Position numbers and translations under genes: made by a program. A DNA stretch of 64,000 nt, from positions 62,001 to 126,000 of the forward strand of contig CANGEV010000004.1 of the NCBI GenBank assembly GCA_947452995.1. The letters are read 5' to 3'. The stretch is from Chitinophagales bacterium. GTDB taxonomy: Bacteria; Bacteroidota; Bacteroidia; Chitinophagales; CAIODY01. Shown here one piece after another: positions 34,712 through 44,902 of the stretch. How positions within the stretch are numbered: position 1 is the stretch's first letter; each line of letters begins with the position of its first letter. The notes below the pieces were generated by a model. That model did not search any database. It saw nothing but the letters and a program-made list of their open reading frames with translations, and was not told where the DNA came from.

Positions 34712-36760
34712 ATGACTCAAGAAACCCTTTTGAAGGCTTGGAAACTGATGTGCTATGCGTCGCGCATGGCCGAAGTGTATGACGAAAATCGTCAGATAAC
34801 GAAGTATGTTCACAGTACTAGTCGTGGCCATGAAGCTATACAACTAGCTACTGCATTTCATTTGAAGCCTTATGATTATGCTTCACCATATTATCGTGAC
34901 GAGAGTCTTTTACTTGGTCTTGGCTTCACTCCATACGACCTAATGTTACAATTATTAGCTAAAGGAGACGATTATTTTAGTGGCGGCAGAAGTTATTATG
35001 GACATCCATCTTCCAAATTAAAAGATCGTCCATTGATACCGCATCAATCTTCGGCTACCGGTATGCAAACAATCCCTGCAACAGGCATGGCGCAAGGGGT
35101 TCAATATCTTTGGAAGACGAAGCAATTGAGCGCCCCACAACAACCCGTAGTTGTATGTTCGCTTGGTGACGGCTCCGTTACAGAGGGCGAAATCAGTGAA
35201 GCATTGCAATTCGCTGTACTTAAGAAATTACCAATCATCTATCTCGTACAAGATAATAACTGGGGCATTTCAGCAACTGCTGAAGAGACCAGAACAATGA
35301 ATGCCTACGAATATGCAGCAGGCTTCAAAGGGTTAGAACGCATCAGTTTTGATGGCACTAATTTCGCCACCGCCTATGAAGAAATGGGAATGGCCTTTGA
35401 ATATGTGCGCAATACCGGACAACCTATTTTAGTACACGCAACAGTGCCATTATTAGGTCATCATACTTCTGGTGTCCGCAAAGAATGGTATCGTACGGAA
35501 GAAGATTTAAACGATTGTTCGAATCGTGATCCACAAATTTTATTCAGAAAGCATTTAATCAGCACCGGCATTGATCCTTCTCAATTAGATCAAATCAAAG
35601 CGGAGGCGATTGAAACAGTTAATAAGGACTTTGAACGTGCTGTAGCGGCACCAGAGCCCGATCCAAGCACTGTGTTACAACATGAATTTGCTCCGAGTAA
35701 ATTCATGGATGAAACAGGTGTCCGTCAGCCTGAAGGCAAAGAAAAAGTGGTGATGGTTGACGCTGCATTACATGCGGTGGAAGAAATTTTACGCACATAT
35801 CCAGATGCTATATTTTTTGGTCAGGACGTTGGAAAGCGCTTAGGCGGGGTGTTTCGCGAAGCTGCTACTTTGGGAGATAAGTTCGGAGACGAACGTATTT
35901 TTAACACCGCCATACAAGAAGCCTATATTGTAGGTTCAACGGTAGGTTTAAGTGCTGTTGGCGTGAAACCAATTGTTGAAATTCAATTTGCCGATTATAT
36001 CTGGACGGGCGTGAATCAGCTAGTGGTGGAATTGGCGAAAAGTTGTTATTTGACTAATGGTAAATTCCCTGTTCAAAGTTTGATACGTGTTCCTATCGGA
36101 GCGTATGGAAGTGGAGGTCCTTATCACAGCGGAAGCGTGGAGGCAACACTAACCACCATTAAAGGAATAAAAGTGGTTTATCCATCGAATGCTGCGGATT
36201 TAAAAGGCTTGATGAAAGCGGCATTCCTTGATCCAAACCCAGTGGTTATGTTAGAGCACAAAGGTTTGTATTGGAGTAAAGTACCAGGTACAGAGGATGC
36301 AAAAACAATAGAACCAGATTCAGATTATATCTTGCCATTGAGTAAGGCTGGCATTGCGCTTGCGGCAGATAGTGCGCAGTTAGCCATGGGCAATACAATT
36401 TGTGTCGTGACTTATGGGATGGGTGTACATTGGGCAAAAAACGCAGCAGTGCAATTCCCTGGTCAGGTAGAAGTAATCGATTTACGAACTCTCTACCCTA
36501 TGGATGAAGAAACAGTATATGCGAAAGTAAAAGAACATGGCAAGTGTTTATTGCTAACAGAAGAAGCTTTATTAAACTCATTCATTGAAAGCGTAGCCGG
36601 TCGTATCAGTCGTGATTTATTTGAATATTTAGATGCGCCTGTTAAAACGATTGGTGCAAAAAATGTTCCTGCAATCGCTTTGAACAGTGGTTTAGAGAAG
36701 GCTGTATTACCGAATGCAGAGCTTGTTGCAGGCGCAATTAAAGAATTATTAGAATATTAA
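34712..36760 (+). CDS. Fused 2-oxoacid dehydrogenase E1 component, alpha/beta subunits
   Basis: 682 residues from ATG 34712, preceded by GAGG; a GTG nine bases upstream is possible. The N-terminal half (to about 330) is E1-alpha: TPP motif CSLGDGSVTEGEISEALQFAVLKKLPIIYLVQDNNWGIS and RKEWYRTEEDLNDC. The C-terminal half is E1-beta: FFGQDVGKRLGGVFREA, QEAYIVGSTVGLSAVGVKPIVEIQFADY, GAYGSGGPYHSGSVE, VMLEHKGLYW. Fusion of both chains is usual in Bacteroidota. The substrate is probably a branched-chain 2-oxoacid or pyruvate. No E2 or E3 gene is nearby. Confidence 0.92.
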   Translation: MTQETLLKAWKLMCYASRMAEVYDENRQITKYVHSTSRGHEAIQLATAFHLKPYDYASPYYRDESLLLGLGFTPYDLMLQLLAKGDDYFSGGRSYYGHPSSKLKDRPLIPHQSSATGMQTIPATGMAQGVQYLWKTKQLSAPQQPVVVCSLGDGSVTEGEISEALQFAVLKKLPIIYLVQDNNWGISATAEETRTMNAYEYAAGFKGLERISFDGTNFATAYEEMGMAFEYVRNTGQPILVHATVPLLGHHTSGVRKEWYRTEEDLNDCSNRDPQILFRKHLISTGIDPSQLDQIKAEAIETVNKDFERAVAAPEPDPSTVLQHEFAPSKFMDETGVRQPEGKEKVVMVDAALHAVEEILRTYPDAIFFGQDVGKRLGGVFREAATLGDKFGDERIFNTAIQEAYIVGSTVGLSAVGVKPIVEIQFADYIWTGVNQLVVELAKSCYLTNGKFPVQSLIRVPIGAYGSGGPYHSGSVEATLTTIKGIKVVYPSNAADLKGLMKAAFLDPNPVVMLEHKGLYWSKVPGTEDAKTIEPDSDYILPLSKAGIALAADSAQLAMGNTICVVTYGMGVHWAKNAAVQFPGQVEVIDLRTLYPMDEETVYAKVKEHGKCLLLTEEALLNSFIESVAGRISRDLFEYLDAPVKTIGAKNVPAIALNSGLEKAVLPNAELVAGAIKELLEY

Positions 36761-36781
36761 TTAGAAGATACAATAAGACAT

Positions 36782-36817
36782 AAAAAAAGGCGATTGAATA
36801 TTCAATCGCCTTTTTTT
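36782..36817. terminator. Perfect palindromic bidirectional terminator (E1 / POT transporter)
   Basis: 36-bp perfect inverted repeat with arm GGCGATTGAA, seven A and seven T at the ends, between two convergent genes. Confidence 0.9.
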
Positions 36818-36834
36818 ATAAGTTGTATCAGGTA

Positions 36835-38358
36835 TTAACGAATGCCATGCATCATCTTTTCTAACTTCTTACAAAGCAAGAACAAGATAATAGATGCAGC
36901 ACCAGAGAAGGCAACGAATACGATGAAATAAGAATATAAATCAGCGATTTCAAAACCTAAGATACTTGGATGGGTAGTTGCCTTTGGATCAGGATACAAA
37001 CTACTCATAGTACCCGCTAATTTATTGCCGGTAGCAACAGCTAAAAACCAGATACCCATCATCAATGAAGTGAAGCGTGCTGGCGTAAGCTTGTTTACCA
37101 TTGACAAGCCAATCGGACTTAAAAACAATTCACCAATAGTGTGTAAGAAATATAACCCTGTCAAGAAGAAAATAGAGGCTCCAGTTACAGGAATTGTTTT
37201 AGAACCGAATGCGATTAGCAAGAATCCGATAGCCAACAAAGCTAAGCCCATAGATTGTTTATAAGGCGCTGCAGGATTGATACCGCGCTTGGAAAGGCGC
37301 ATCCACATAGCAGAGATGATCGGAGCTAAAATCACGATAAATCCGGCGTTAAAACTTTGGAAATACGATGCTGGCATTAACCAACCGAAGATGTTACGAT
37401 TCGTTTGTTCTTCAGCAAAGAAAGTCAATGAAGCACCTGCTTGCTCAAAACACATCCAGAAGAAAATTACGAAAATCATGATTAGAATAATTACCCATAG
37501 ACGATCTTTCTCAATCTTAGAAAGCGACTTATCCGTGATGATCACAAATGGTCCGACTAATGTCATGCCGTAAATTAAAGCACCCCATACATCCACGCCT
37601 AAGGCAAAGTGAATGACAGAGAAAGCAGCGATGATACCTCCGATTAAAATCCCTAGTTGTGTTGAACTAAAGGCAGCTCCTTTTGAATCACCTTCGTTGG
37701 CTGACTTATTTGGCCCCATTCCAAGTTGTGTTCCATCCGGACCAACCACGTATTTGTCTTTCAACATATAGAAGATTACAAGACTCAATAGCATCCCAAC
37801 TCCGGCAGAGAGGAAGCCCCATTTAAAATCTACATTTTCTCCAAGGTAGCCACATAATAATGGAGCGACGAAAGCACCTGCATTGATACCCATGTAGAAA
37901 ATAGTATAAGCCCCATCCTTACGAGAATCGCCATCAGGATACAATTGACCAACCATCGTAGAGATATTTGGTTTGAAGAATCCATTACCGAAGATCAAAG
38001 TTCCTAAACCAGCCCACATCAAGGCTAGCGACAAGCCTTTATCTGCATTGTGCGCAAAGGACGCTGAGAAGAACATTAAAAACTGACCAATAGCCATTAG
38101 CAAACCACCAACGAAAATCGACTTACGGTTTCCCCAATAACGATCCGCTACATAACCTCCTATTAGGGGTGTTAAATAAACTAATCCAGTATAACTTCCA
38201 TATATATTACTTGCAAAGGCCTTATCTAGTAAAAGTACTTTTGTCATGTACAGGATAAAGATGGCGCGCATTCCATAATAACTAAAGCGCTCCCAGAACT
38301 CCGTTGCAAAAAGAACGTATAATCCCTTCGGGTGTCCTGTTTGGTTGTTTTGGCTCAT
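36835..38358 (-). CDS. Proton-dependent oligopeptide transporter (POT/PTR family)
   Basis: 507 residues with about 14 hydrophobic spans, the bacterial POT length. The proton-coupling ExxER motif is Glu20-x-x-Glu23-Arg24 (ATEFWERFSYYGMR). Also GGYVADRYWGNRKSIF, NGFFKPNISTMVGQLYP, IFYMGINAGAF and FWMCFEQAGASLTFFAEEQ, all POT signatures. It imports di- and tripeptides with protons across the inner membrane. It sits beside the DPP-IV-like peptidase on the same strand, and peptidases T and P are also in this window. Confidence 0.94.
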   Translation of the reverse strand: MSQNNQTGHPKGLYVLFATEFWERFSYYGMRAIFILYMTKVLLLDKAFASNIYGSYTGLVYLTPLIGGYVADRYWGNRKSIFVGGLLMAIGQFLMFFSASFAHNADKGLSLALMWAGLGTLIFGNGFFKPNISTMVGQLYPDGDSRKDGAYTIFYMGINAGAFVAPLLCGYLGENVDFKWGFLSAGVGMLLSLVIFYMLKDKYVVGPDGTQLGMGPNKSANEGDSKGAAFSSTQLGILIGGIIAAFSVIHFALGVDVWGALIYGMTLVGPFVIITDKSLSKIEKDRLWVIILIMIFVIFFWMCFEQAGASLTFFAEEQTNRNIFGWLMPASYFQSFNAGFIVILAPIISAMWMRLSKRGINPAAPYKQSMGLALLAIGFLLIAFGSKTIPVTGASIFFLTGLYFLHTIGELFLSPIGLSMVNKLTPARFTSLMMGIWFLAVATGNKLAGTMSSLYPDPKATTHPSILGFEIADLYSYFIVFVAFSGAASIILFLLCKKLEKMMHGIR

Positions 38359-38414
38359 GTGTGATTTATTTAGGTTTTAGATTTTACAATATACAAAAAT
38401 TTCCGTAAACATTT

Positions 38415-40655
38415 TTACAAGTTCGTTTGCAAGAACTTCGTCATTTTATCATAGACTAGCCAACGTGAATATCCGCCGGCGATACTATGATTTTTGTTTG
38501 GGAAGAAATATTGATCGAAAGATTTGTTTTTCGCAAAGAGTGCATTCGTTAACTCCATTGAATTTTGTAAGTGTACATTATCATCGGCAGTTCCATGCAT
38601 CAATAAAAACTTTCCTTTGAGTTGCTCTGCATAGAGTGTACATGCTGTATTTTGATAACCTTGCGCATTTAAGCTAGGAGTTTGCATATACCGTTCTGTA
38701 TAGATATTATCATAAAAACGCCAATCTGTAACAGGAGCAACAGCAATAGCACATTTAAAAACATCTGCCCCTTTCAGAATACAATTCGTTGCCATAAAGC
38801 CCCCATAACTCCATCCAAACATACTAATGCGTTTAGCATCCACCCACGACCAATTCGTGCCGATATACTTTGCAGCTTCGATTTGGTCGATAGTTTCTAT
38901 TTCTCCTAATTTCAAATAAGTACATTGTTTAAACGCTGCGCCGCGGTTGCCTGTACCACGATTATCGACACAAACAACTCCATAACCTAAATCCGTTAAA
39001 TATTGAAAATACATAAAGTTTGCACCGCCCCATCTATCTTCTACTTGTGAAGAACCTGGCCCACCATAACAGGTCATAAAAACAGGCGCCTTCGCTTTCT
39101 TTTTAAGTTTAGATGGCTTCATTGCATAGCCATACAAGCTTGTTCCGTCTACTGTTTTAAATTCAAAGAAGCTAGGATAGTTCATTTTAATTGTTGAAAG
39201 CTTCGCTTTCAAATTAGCATTGTCTTCCAGCAAACGAAGGTTCGTTCCGTCTTCATTGATCAAAGTAACTATCGGAGGGGTTTGAACATCTGAATAGGTA
39301 TAAACGCCATATTTAAAATTATCACTGAAGCTAACTCCTGCATTTCCTCTCTTGTTAGATGTAATTTTCAATTCAGCATTGTCGGAGTTAATAGCCACAA
39401 CTTCCTTCTCATAAGGCTTCATACAAACTTGGAAGAAAGCTAATTTCTTTTTCTCATCATACCCATACATGTGCGTCATCTGTCTACTTTCAAAATTACC
39501 AATTTGACTTAACACATGACCATCCAGCATACTTCTAAATTGAGCTTGCATCCAACCACTTTCCTCCGTAAGCCAGATAAATTTCGTTTGATCTTCTAAA
39601 AAGTAGGGTGCATCACCTTTTGCTTCAACATCAACGTAGGCATTTATAGAAATCTCGTTCAACAATACTCTTGAAGTTCCATGTTGCATATCCAACAATA
39701 AAACATTTAGATTATTCTGAATACGATTTAAATTCTCGACGCACAAATAATTGGAGGACTGTGTCCATTTTACACGTGGAATATAATAACTCTGCGCATC
39801 GTATTTCTCCTTACTGACAGGATTATAATCATAAATCAATTTCTTCGACTCTAACTCCATCACTTGAACACTCACCACAGCGTTATCTTCACCTGCTTTC
39901 GGATATTTATAAGTCTCAGAAACAGGATACGTTTCATTCCTATACAAAGGCAATGTAAATTGTTTTACGTTTGATTCATCGAAGCGATAAAAAGCTAAGC
40001 GACGACTATCCGGACTCCAATAAAAAGCGCGATTAATTCCGAATTCTTCTTCGTATACCCAATCAGTTGCTCCGTAAATTATTTGATTTTTAAGGCCGTC
40101 CTTCGTTAATTGCACTTCCGTTATTTCATCTGCTTGCAAATCTGCATAGAACATGTTGTTATCGATTATATAGGCCACTTTCAATCCATCAGGAGAAAAC
40201 TGTGCATAGCGCTGTTTGCCATTTCCTGTATTAGAAAGCAAATCCATTTTCTTAGATTCAACAAAATAGATATAGTTTTTCTCAATAGTAGAATGGCGAT
40301 AAATTGCTTCCATCTCCGTTGCTACTAAAAATCGTTTGCCATCAGGACTGATCGTTACTTGCGAAGGCTTGATAGTGATCGATGGTGAATTTTCATCTGC
40401 TTTGTAGGTGAAGTCTTTAGCGCGTAACAACGTATCAAGCGCCTTTCCTGTCGATAATTCATAGCGTACTACAGAAGGTTGCTCCTTATTAAATTGCAAA
40501 GTATAATAGGATTCTCCGTCTGGCATAAACTGAAATCCTCCTGCTGTTTGCGCAGCGAATGTTCCTTTTTTCCAAATCTCCTCAAGTGTAATTTGGGCTT
40601 TTACGTGAATGGCAAATCCCATCAATAATGCGAAAGCAACAATAGTCTTTTTCAT
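38415..40655 (-). CDS. Dipeptidyl peptidase IV-like serine peptidase (S9B)
   Basis: Secreted or periplasmic serine peptidase releasing X-Pro/Ala dipeptides; 746 residues from ATG 40655, which opens a signal peptide (MKKTIVAFALLMGFAIHVKA). The 46 codons upstream in frame are discarded because they overlap the divergent gene. Beta-propeller to about residue 480, with the Glu-Glu substrate clamp in DWVYEEEFGINRAFYWSPD. Alpha/beta hydrolase domain with triad Ser616 (GWSYGG), Asp691 (HGTADDNVH) and His723 (NKNHSIAGG). It lies 56 nt upstream of the POT transporter gene, a sensible pairing for peptide use. Confidence 0.93.
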   Translation of the reverse strand: MKKTIVAFALLMGFAIHVKAQITLEEIWKKGTFAAQTAGGFQFMPDGESYYTLQFNKEQPSVVRYELSTGKALDTLLRAKDFTYKADENSPSITIKPSQVTISPDGKRFLVATEMEAIYRHSTIEKNYIYFVESKKMDLLSNTGNGKQRYAQFSPDGLKVAYIIDNNMFYADLQADEITEVQLTKDGLKNQIIYGATDWVYEEEFGINRAFYWSPDSRRLAFYRFDESNVKQFTLPLYRNETYPVSETYKYPKAGEDNAVVSVQVMELESKKLIYDYNPVSKEKYDAQSYYIPRVKWTQSSNYLCVENLNRIQNNLNVLLLDMQHGTSRVLLNEISINAYVDVEAKGDAPYFLEDQTKFIWLTEESGWMQAQFRSMLDGHVLSQIGNFESRQMTHMYGYDEKKKLAFFQVCMKPYEKEVVAINSDNAELKITSNKRGNAGVSFSDNFKYGVYTYSDVQTPPIVTLINEDGTNLRLLEDNANLKAKLSTIKMNYPSFFEFKTVDGTSLYGYAMKPSKLKKKAKAPVFMTCYGGPGSSQVEDRWGGANFMYFQYLTDLGYGVVCVDNRGTGNRGAAFKQCTYLKLGEIETIDQIEAAKYIGTNWSWVDAKRISMFGWSYGGFMATNCILKGADVFKCAIAVAPVTDWRFYDNIYTERYMQTPSLNAQGYQNTACTLYAEQLKGKFLLMHGTADDNVHLQNSMELTNALFAKNKSFDQYFFPNKNHSIAGGYSRWLVYDKMTKFLQTNL

Positions 40656-40721
40656 ATCTACTAAAGAAAATAAAGTTTTTAGAATTATGCAAGAATTTAA
40701 ACAGAAAAGACCTCCAAATCG

Positions 40722-40729
40722 TACCTTCG
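40722..40729 (+). promoter_or_regulatory. Possible -7 element abutting the amidohydrolase gene (TACCTTCG)
   Basis: TAnnTTTG variant ending exactly 4 nt before the ATG at 40734. Confidence 0.4.
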
Positions 40730-40733
40730 GTAT

Positions 40734-41885
40734 ATGATTTTGTTGATTCCAAATCGTCTGTGGCATCCAGCGCAATATTGGTCGAGTGAACACGCTTTAC
40801 TTGTTGACGAAGATATGGCTCGTGTGGTCGATCTTCCACTAAAAACAGCTACTTCTCAATTTTCTAGTCAAAAAATAGAGGGTGATCTAATTCCTGGTTT
40901 TATAAACGTGCATTGCCATTTGGAACTTAGTCATATGTATGGCAAGATTCCGCAAAGAACAGGGATGAAGGCATTTGTGGAAGCGGTTAATCAACTTCGC
41001 AATGCAAGTGAGGCATCAGAAGAATTAAGTGCTATCGAAACGGCAGATTACAAAATGTGGAAAGCAGGCATCGTCGCAGTTGGAGATATTTCAAATGACG
41101 AAAGAAGCTTAACAACCAAAAGAAAAAGTAAAATTTATTATCATACCTTTCTTGAATTTTTTGGTTGGAACGCAGATCGATATGCTACAATGCTCAACAA
41201 TGCAAAAAAATGGCGAGATGATTTTAAAGTTTGCGGAAATGCAAGTATAGTTCCACATGCCCCATACAGCGTCCCTCCTACTCTATTTGAACTATTAAGA
41301 ACAGAGGGACTTGCTGATAAAATATGGACGATTCATCATGCGGAGTCGGATGCAGAAATGGAATTATTTGAGACTCGAAGCGGTGATCTAGCCAATTTTT
41401 TAAAATTTCTGAAGGTTGAATTATCTCATGAAACCTTTCATCGTGCGACTAGTCCGACCAGCTATTTATTAAATGAATGGCCGATGGATAAAAACAGTAT
41501 TTGGGTACACAATACACACATGAAGGAGGTCGACTTAAAAGCGGCACAAGAAAAACTTGGTAAATTACTTTACTTATGTACTTGTCCGAACGCCAATTTG
41601 TATATCGAGGATAACTTACCTGATTATGCAATGTGGATACGTAACGGAGCGCAGATTTGTATTGGAACGGATAGTTTAGCTTCGAATCATAGCTTAAGTA
41701 TTTGGGAAGAGATGAAGACAGTCATGAAGGAACACAAAATCCCATTGGAGACTTTACTAACTTGGGCAACCATTAATGGAGCAAAAGCGCTTGGCGTAGA
41801 AAATCGACTAGGAAGCTTCGAAACAGGAAAGCAGCCTGGCATTTTGTGGATCGACGCCAATCAAAACATTCAGCGTCTATTTTAA
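40734..41885 (+). CDS. Amidohydrolase-superfamily metal-dependent hydrolase (COG0402-like)
   Basis: 383 residues. The metal-binding motif is [12 protein letters not shown] (H-x-H), followed by His in IVPHAPYSV, His in TIHHAESD, and Asp in [19 protein letters not shown]. This set is that of COG0402 deaminases and chlorohydrolases. Possible roles include aminofutalosine deaminase of the alternative menaquinone pathway, or a nucleobase/cytosine-type deaminase; the sequence does not decide and no other menaquinone gene is nearby. Cytoplasmic. The next gene starts 45 nt downstream with its own promoter. Confidence 0.85.
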   Translation: MILLIPNRLWHPAQYWSSEHALLVDEDMARVVDLPLKTATSQFSSQKIEGDLIPGFINVHCHLELSHMYGKIPQRTGMKAFVEAVNQLRNASEASEELSAIETADYKMWKAGIVAVGDISNDERSLTTKRKSKIYYHTFLEFFGWNADRYATMLNNAKKWRDDFKVCGNASIVPHAPYSVPPTLFELLRTEGLADKIWTIHHAESDAEMELFETRSGDLANFLKFLKVELSHETFHRATSPTSYLLNEWPMDKNSIWVHNTHMKEVDLKAAQEKLGKLLYLCTCPNANLYIEDNLPDYAMWIRNGAQICIGTDSLASNHSLSIWEEMKTVMKEHKIPLETLLTWATINGAKALGVENRLGSFETGKQPGILWIDANQNIQRLF

Positions 41886-41906
41886 GGCGATATTCCGAAA
41901 AAAAAT

Positions 41907-41914
41907 TAAATTTG
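41907..41914 (+). promoter_or_regulatory. -7 element for the PorW/SprE-like gene (TAAATTTG)
   Basis: Exact TAnnTTTG, 15 nt before the GTG start at 41930. It excludes the longer in-frame start inside the amidohydrolase gene. Confidence 0.55.
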
Positions 41915-41929
41915 TCTAAAGCCATTCTA

Positions 41930-44692
41930 GTGTTGAACTCCCGCTCGCGTTACCTATTCTTCTTTATGCTGCTTTTTTCGCTAAGTGCAAATGCACAGTC
42001 GAAAAAATCGGCTCCGAAAGGTAGTGGTAAAAGCAATGCAGCCCCTATCACAACCGATGGCTATACCCGCCCTAAATTAACCATCGGAAGAGCGTATCAT
42101 GACCTAACCTGTCATTTCAACTATTGGTTTAATGCAAACCTCAAATTGGAAGAATCGATTCGAACGGTGAACGAATCAAGTACCGACGACTACACGCAAA
42201 TACTTCCCTTATACAATTACGATAACGAAGCCGCACTAGCAGCACTCAGTAGTACGATGGACGAAGTTATTAAAAAGGCTTCCATGGGAATCCAGTTACA
42301 TGAAAAGTCGGTGTGGACACAAGATTGTTATTTGGCCATGGGCAAGGCCTATTACTTCAAACGCTCGTATGACGACGCCTTAGAGACCTTCCAGTTTATT
42401 CAGACGAAATACAAAATCAAAACCATCAAAGGATTTCCCATTCCTCAAAAATGGTATGAGCATAAATTAAAAACCAATCAAAGTTTGATGTGGCTCATCA
42501 AGACCTATATCATGATGGGTAAGTTTGATGAGGCAGAGGCCATTATCAAAGACATAGAGGCGAGAAAAGGATTTCCGATCGAATACAAAGATCAATTAGG
42601 ATTACTTCACACCTTGGTATTGATCAAGAAAAAAGATTATATCGGAGCGGTTGCTCCACTAGCCCAAGTTATTAAATTAACGAAGAAGCCAGCACTAAAA
42701 GTACGTTATACATATATTTTAGCACAGCTCTATGAGTTCGGCAATGATAACAAAAACGCGATTGCCGTCTACCGCCAGGTAATTGCCTTGAAGCCCGACT
42801 TCGTAATGGACTTTCATGCACGTATGAAAATGGTCGAGTTATATTCAGAATTACCTAATCTGCCGGCTACCGAAATTCGTGGAATTCTAATGTCCATGCT
42901 AAGCGATAGCAAATACAGCGACTATTACGATCAAATCTATTATCGTTTAGCTGAACTAGAGCTTCGTAATAAAAACGAAAAAATGGGTATTCAGTATTTA
43001 CGACTGTCCATCGCATCGAGCACCAATAATTTAGAACAGAAGGGCCTTTCAAATAAACGACTTGCAGATATTTATTGGGAAAACCCTAAATATATTTTAG
43101 CAAAAAATCGTTATGATAGCGCCTATCAATATTTACCAGCTACCAATGAATTTTACCCTGTCGTGCGCGAGCGCAAAGAGATTTTGGAAGATGTAGTCAA
43201 GCGTATTAAAATCATTCAACTGGAAGACAGCTTGCAAAAACTTGCGTCGCTTAATCCACAAGAACTACAGAAAAAACTAGGCAAGGAATTAGAGCGGCAG
43301 AAGGCTAAGGCCATGGAAGATTCACTAAACAAAGCAAGTAATAATAAAGCGAATACAGAGAATAAGATATCGGAGAACGAAGCATCTGCCACCTTCTATT
43401 TTTACAATCCAGGCATGAAGGCAAATGGCTATAACGACTTCGTAAAAAAATGGGGAAACAGACCGCTAGCCGATGATTGGCGTCGCAGCAGAAAAAACCA
43501 AAAATCATTCAGCGCTACCACCACTGCGGATAACGCAGATAATAAAGAAGAAGACAAGAATAATACTGCAGAGGAAAAGAGTAAGACTGGAAACCCTGAA
43601 CTTGATAAAGCATTGGCAGCAGTTCCTACCACAGAAAAACAAATGCAAGCCTCTACAGACAGAATTGTGGATGCATATTATGAATTAGGCTATCTTTACA
43701 AGGATCGTGTAAAGAACGAAAAGAAAGCAATTGAGACCTTTGAAAAACTGGCAACAAAATACCCGAAAAATAAATTTCAAGCCGAAACCTATTATATATT
43801 GTATTTGATGTATGAAGACAATAAAAACTTCGCACAGTCGGCTAAATACAAGAATAAAATTTTGAATGAATTTCCTGCCTCGAAATTTGCAGCGATGTTG
43901 AAAGATCCTAACTATCAAAAAAAGGAAGAGGCCAAGAAAAACGAGGTGTTCACCTTTTATGACAAAACCTTCGAATACTATCAAGGAAAAGCTTATCAGG
44001 AAGTGGTTGAACGTGTAGGCACAGCGATGGAATCATTCAAACCAAATCCAATTGAAGCAAAATATGCCCTTTTGAAAGCTATTGCTGTAGGCGGATTAGG
44101 TGATGTTACAAATTACAGTAATGAATTAAATTCGGTGATTAAGAACTACCCGAATACAGCAGAGAAGAAAAAAGCAGAAGAGTTGTTAGCCGCCATTCGC
44201 GACTTTGGAAAGGAGAAGCCAAAGCTTGCAGATACCAACCCTAGTAAAATTGACAATAAAGCTCCGAATAAAACCGCAGGTAGCAATGCGAATGCAGGCG
44301 GCTCTACTGGTGGCACCTTTGAATATGAGCCAAGCGTTGAGCATTATTTTGTGGTAGTATTCAAGTCATTGAATCCTAAAGCGGCTGCAGGATTAGGCAA
44401 TGTTTCAAACTTTATCAATAGAAACCACAGCTTAGATAATTTGGTTGTGACTACACAAATGTTAGGCATGAATTCGCAGATGGCAATTGTAAAGAGTTTT
44501 CCAAATGCAGACAAGGCAAGTGAATTCTTAGACGAAATTGATGAGCAGGCCTCTCAACTCTTTAAAGGATTAACGAATGCGGAATATTATACCATGATTA
44601 TTACGCAAAAGAACTTGGAAGAGATGAATAAATTGGGTTATAGCAATTCCTATCAGACTTTCTACGAAGAGAAATATTTTGGAGAGCAGTAG
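41930..44692 (+). CDS. TPR-rich periplasmic protein, PorW/SprE-like (type IX secretion)
   Basis: 920 residues from GTG 41930, giving the signal peptide MLNSRSRYLFFFMLLFSLSANAQ. Many TPR-like units follow (AMGKAYYFKRSYDDALETFQFIQ; AQLYEFGNDNKNAIAVYRQVIAL; ELGYLYKDRVKNEKKAIETFEKLATKYP). A charged low-complexity section lies at about 475-580. The C-terminal 110 residues (EHYFVVVFKSLNPKAAAGLGNVSNFINRNHSLDNLVVTTQML to the end) resemble the end of PorW/SprE, a TPR lipoprotein needed for type IX secretion and gliding. Unlike that family the signal has no Cys lipobox. The PorW/SprE call is by recalled similarity and is moderate. Confidence 0.72.
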   Translation: MLNSRSRYLFFFMLLFSLSANAQSKKSAPKGSGKSNAAPITTDGYTRPKLTIGRAYHDLTCHFNYWFNANLKLEESIRTVNESSTDDYTQILPLYNYDNEAALAALSSTMDEVIKKASMGIQLHEKSVWTQDCYLAMGKAYYFKRSYDDALETFQFIQTKYKIKTIKGFPIPQKWYEHKLKTNQSLMWLIKTYIMMGKFDEAEAIIKDIEARKGFPIEYKDQLGLLHTLVLIKKKDYIGAVAPLAQVIKLTKKPALKVRYTYILAQLYEFGNDNKNAIAVYRQVIALKPDFVMDFHARMKMVELYSELPNLPATEIRGILMSMLSDSKYSDYYDQIYYRLAELELRNKNEKMGIQYLRLSIASSTNNLEQKGLSNKRLADIYWENPKYILAKNRYDSAYQYLPATNEFYPVVRERKEILEDVVKRIKIIQLEDSLQKLASLNPQELQKKLGKELERQKAKAMEDSLNKASNNKANTENKISENEASATFYFYNPGMKANGYNDFVKKWGNRPLADDWRRSRKNQKSFSATTTADNADNKEEDKNNTAEEKSKTGNPELDKALAAVPTTEKQMQASTDRIVDAYYELGYLYKDRVKNEKKAIETFEKLATKYPKNKFQAETYYILYLMYEDNKNFAQSAKYKNKILNEFPASKFAAMLKDPNYQKKEEAKKNEVFTFYDKTFEYYQGKAYQEVVERVGTAMESFKPNPIEAKYALLKAIAVGGLGDVTNYSNELNSVIKNYPNTAEKKKAEELLAAIRDFGKEKPKLADTNPSKIDNKAPNKTAGSNANAGGSTGGTFEYEPSVEHYFVVVFKSLNPKAAAGLGNVSNFINRNHSLDNLVVTTQMLGMNSQMAIVKSFPNADKASEFLDEIDEQASQLFKGLTNAEYYTMIITQKNLEEMNKLGYSNSYQTFYEEKYFGEQ

Positions 44693-44795
44693 AATCCCTA
44701 TTTAGTTTAGAATTAAGCTAAATAGAACTGCGACTTTTACTAATGAGCATATTTTATAAAACAAAACGCAATAAATGAATTTATTTCCGCGTTAT

Positions 44796-44825
44796 TAAAA
44801 TGCACGAATTAATTCGTGCATTTTA
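44796..44825. repeat. 30-bp perfect palindrome, copy 1 (core TGCACGAATTAATTCGTGCA)
   Basis: Perfect inverted repeat between convergent genes, 103 nt after the TPR gene and 50 nt before the bTHX terminator. Identical over all 30 bp to copy 3 at 63253 and over the 28-bp centre to copy 2 at 56033. It could fold as a hairpin terminator or bind a dimeric protein. Confidence 0.85.
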
Positions 44826-44874
44826 GTGCAAGCCAAAATTAATTTGCTTACTAAGAATTTGAATTATCCCAACA

Positions 44875-44900
44875 AAAAACCCCGCTTTAGCGGGGTTTTT
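44875..44900 (-). terminator. bTHX gene terminator
   Basis: Stem CCCCGCT/AGCGGGG with a 2-base centre between A and T runs, 2 nt past the bTHX stop. Confidence 0.88.
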
Positions 44901-44902
44901 AA

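Noticed and set aside
40656-40793. N-terminal extension of the DPP-IV-like gene (46 codons)
   Set aside because: It overlaps the divergent amidohydrolase start, and the signal peptide begins at ATG 40655.
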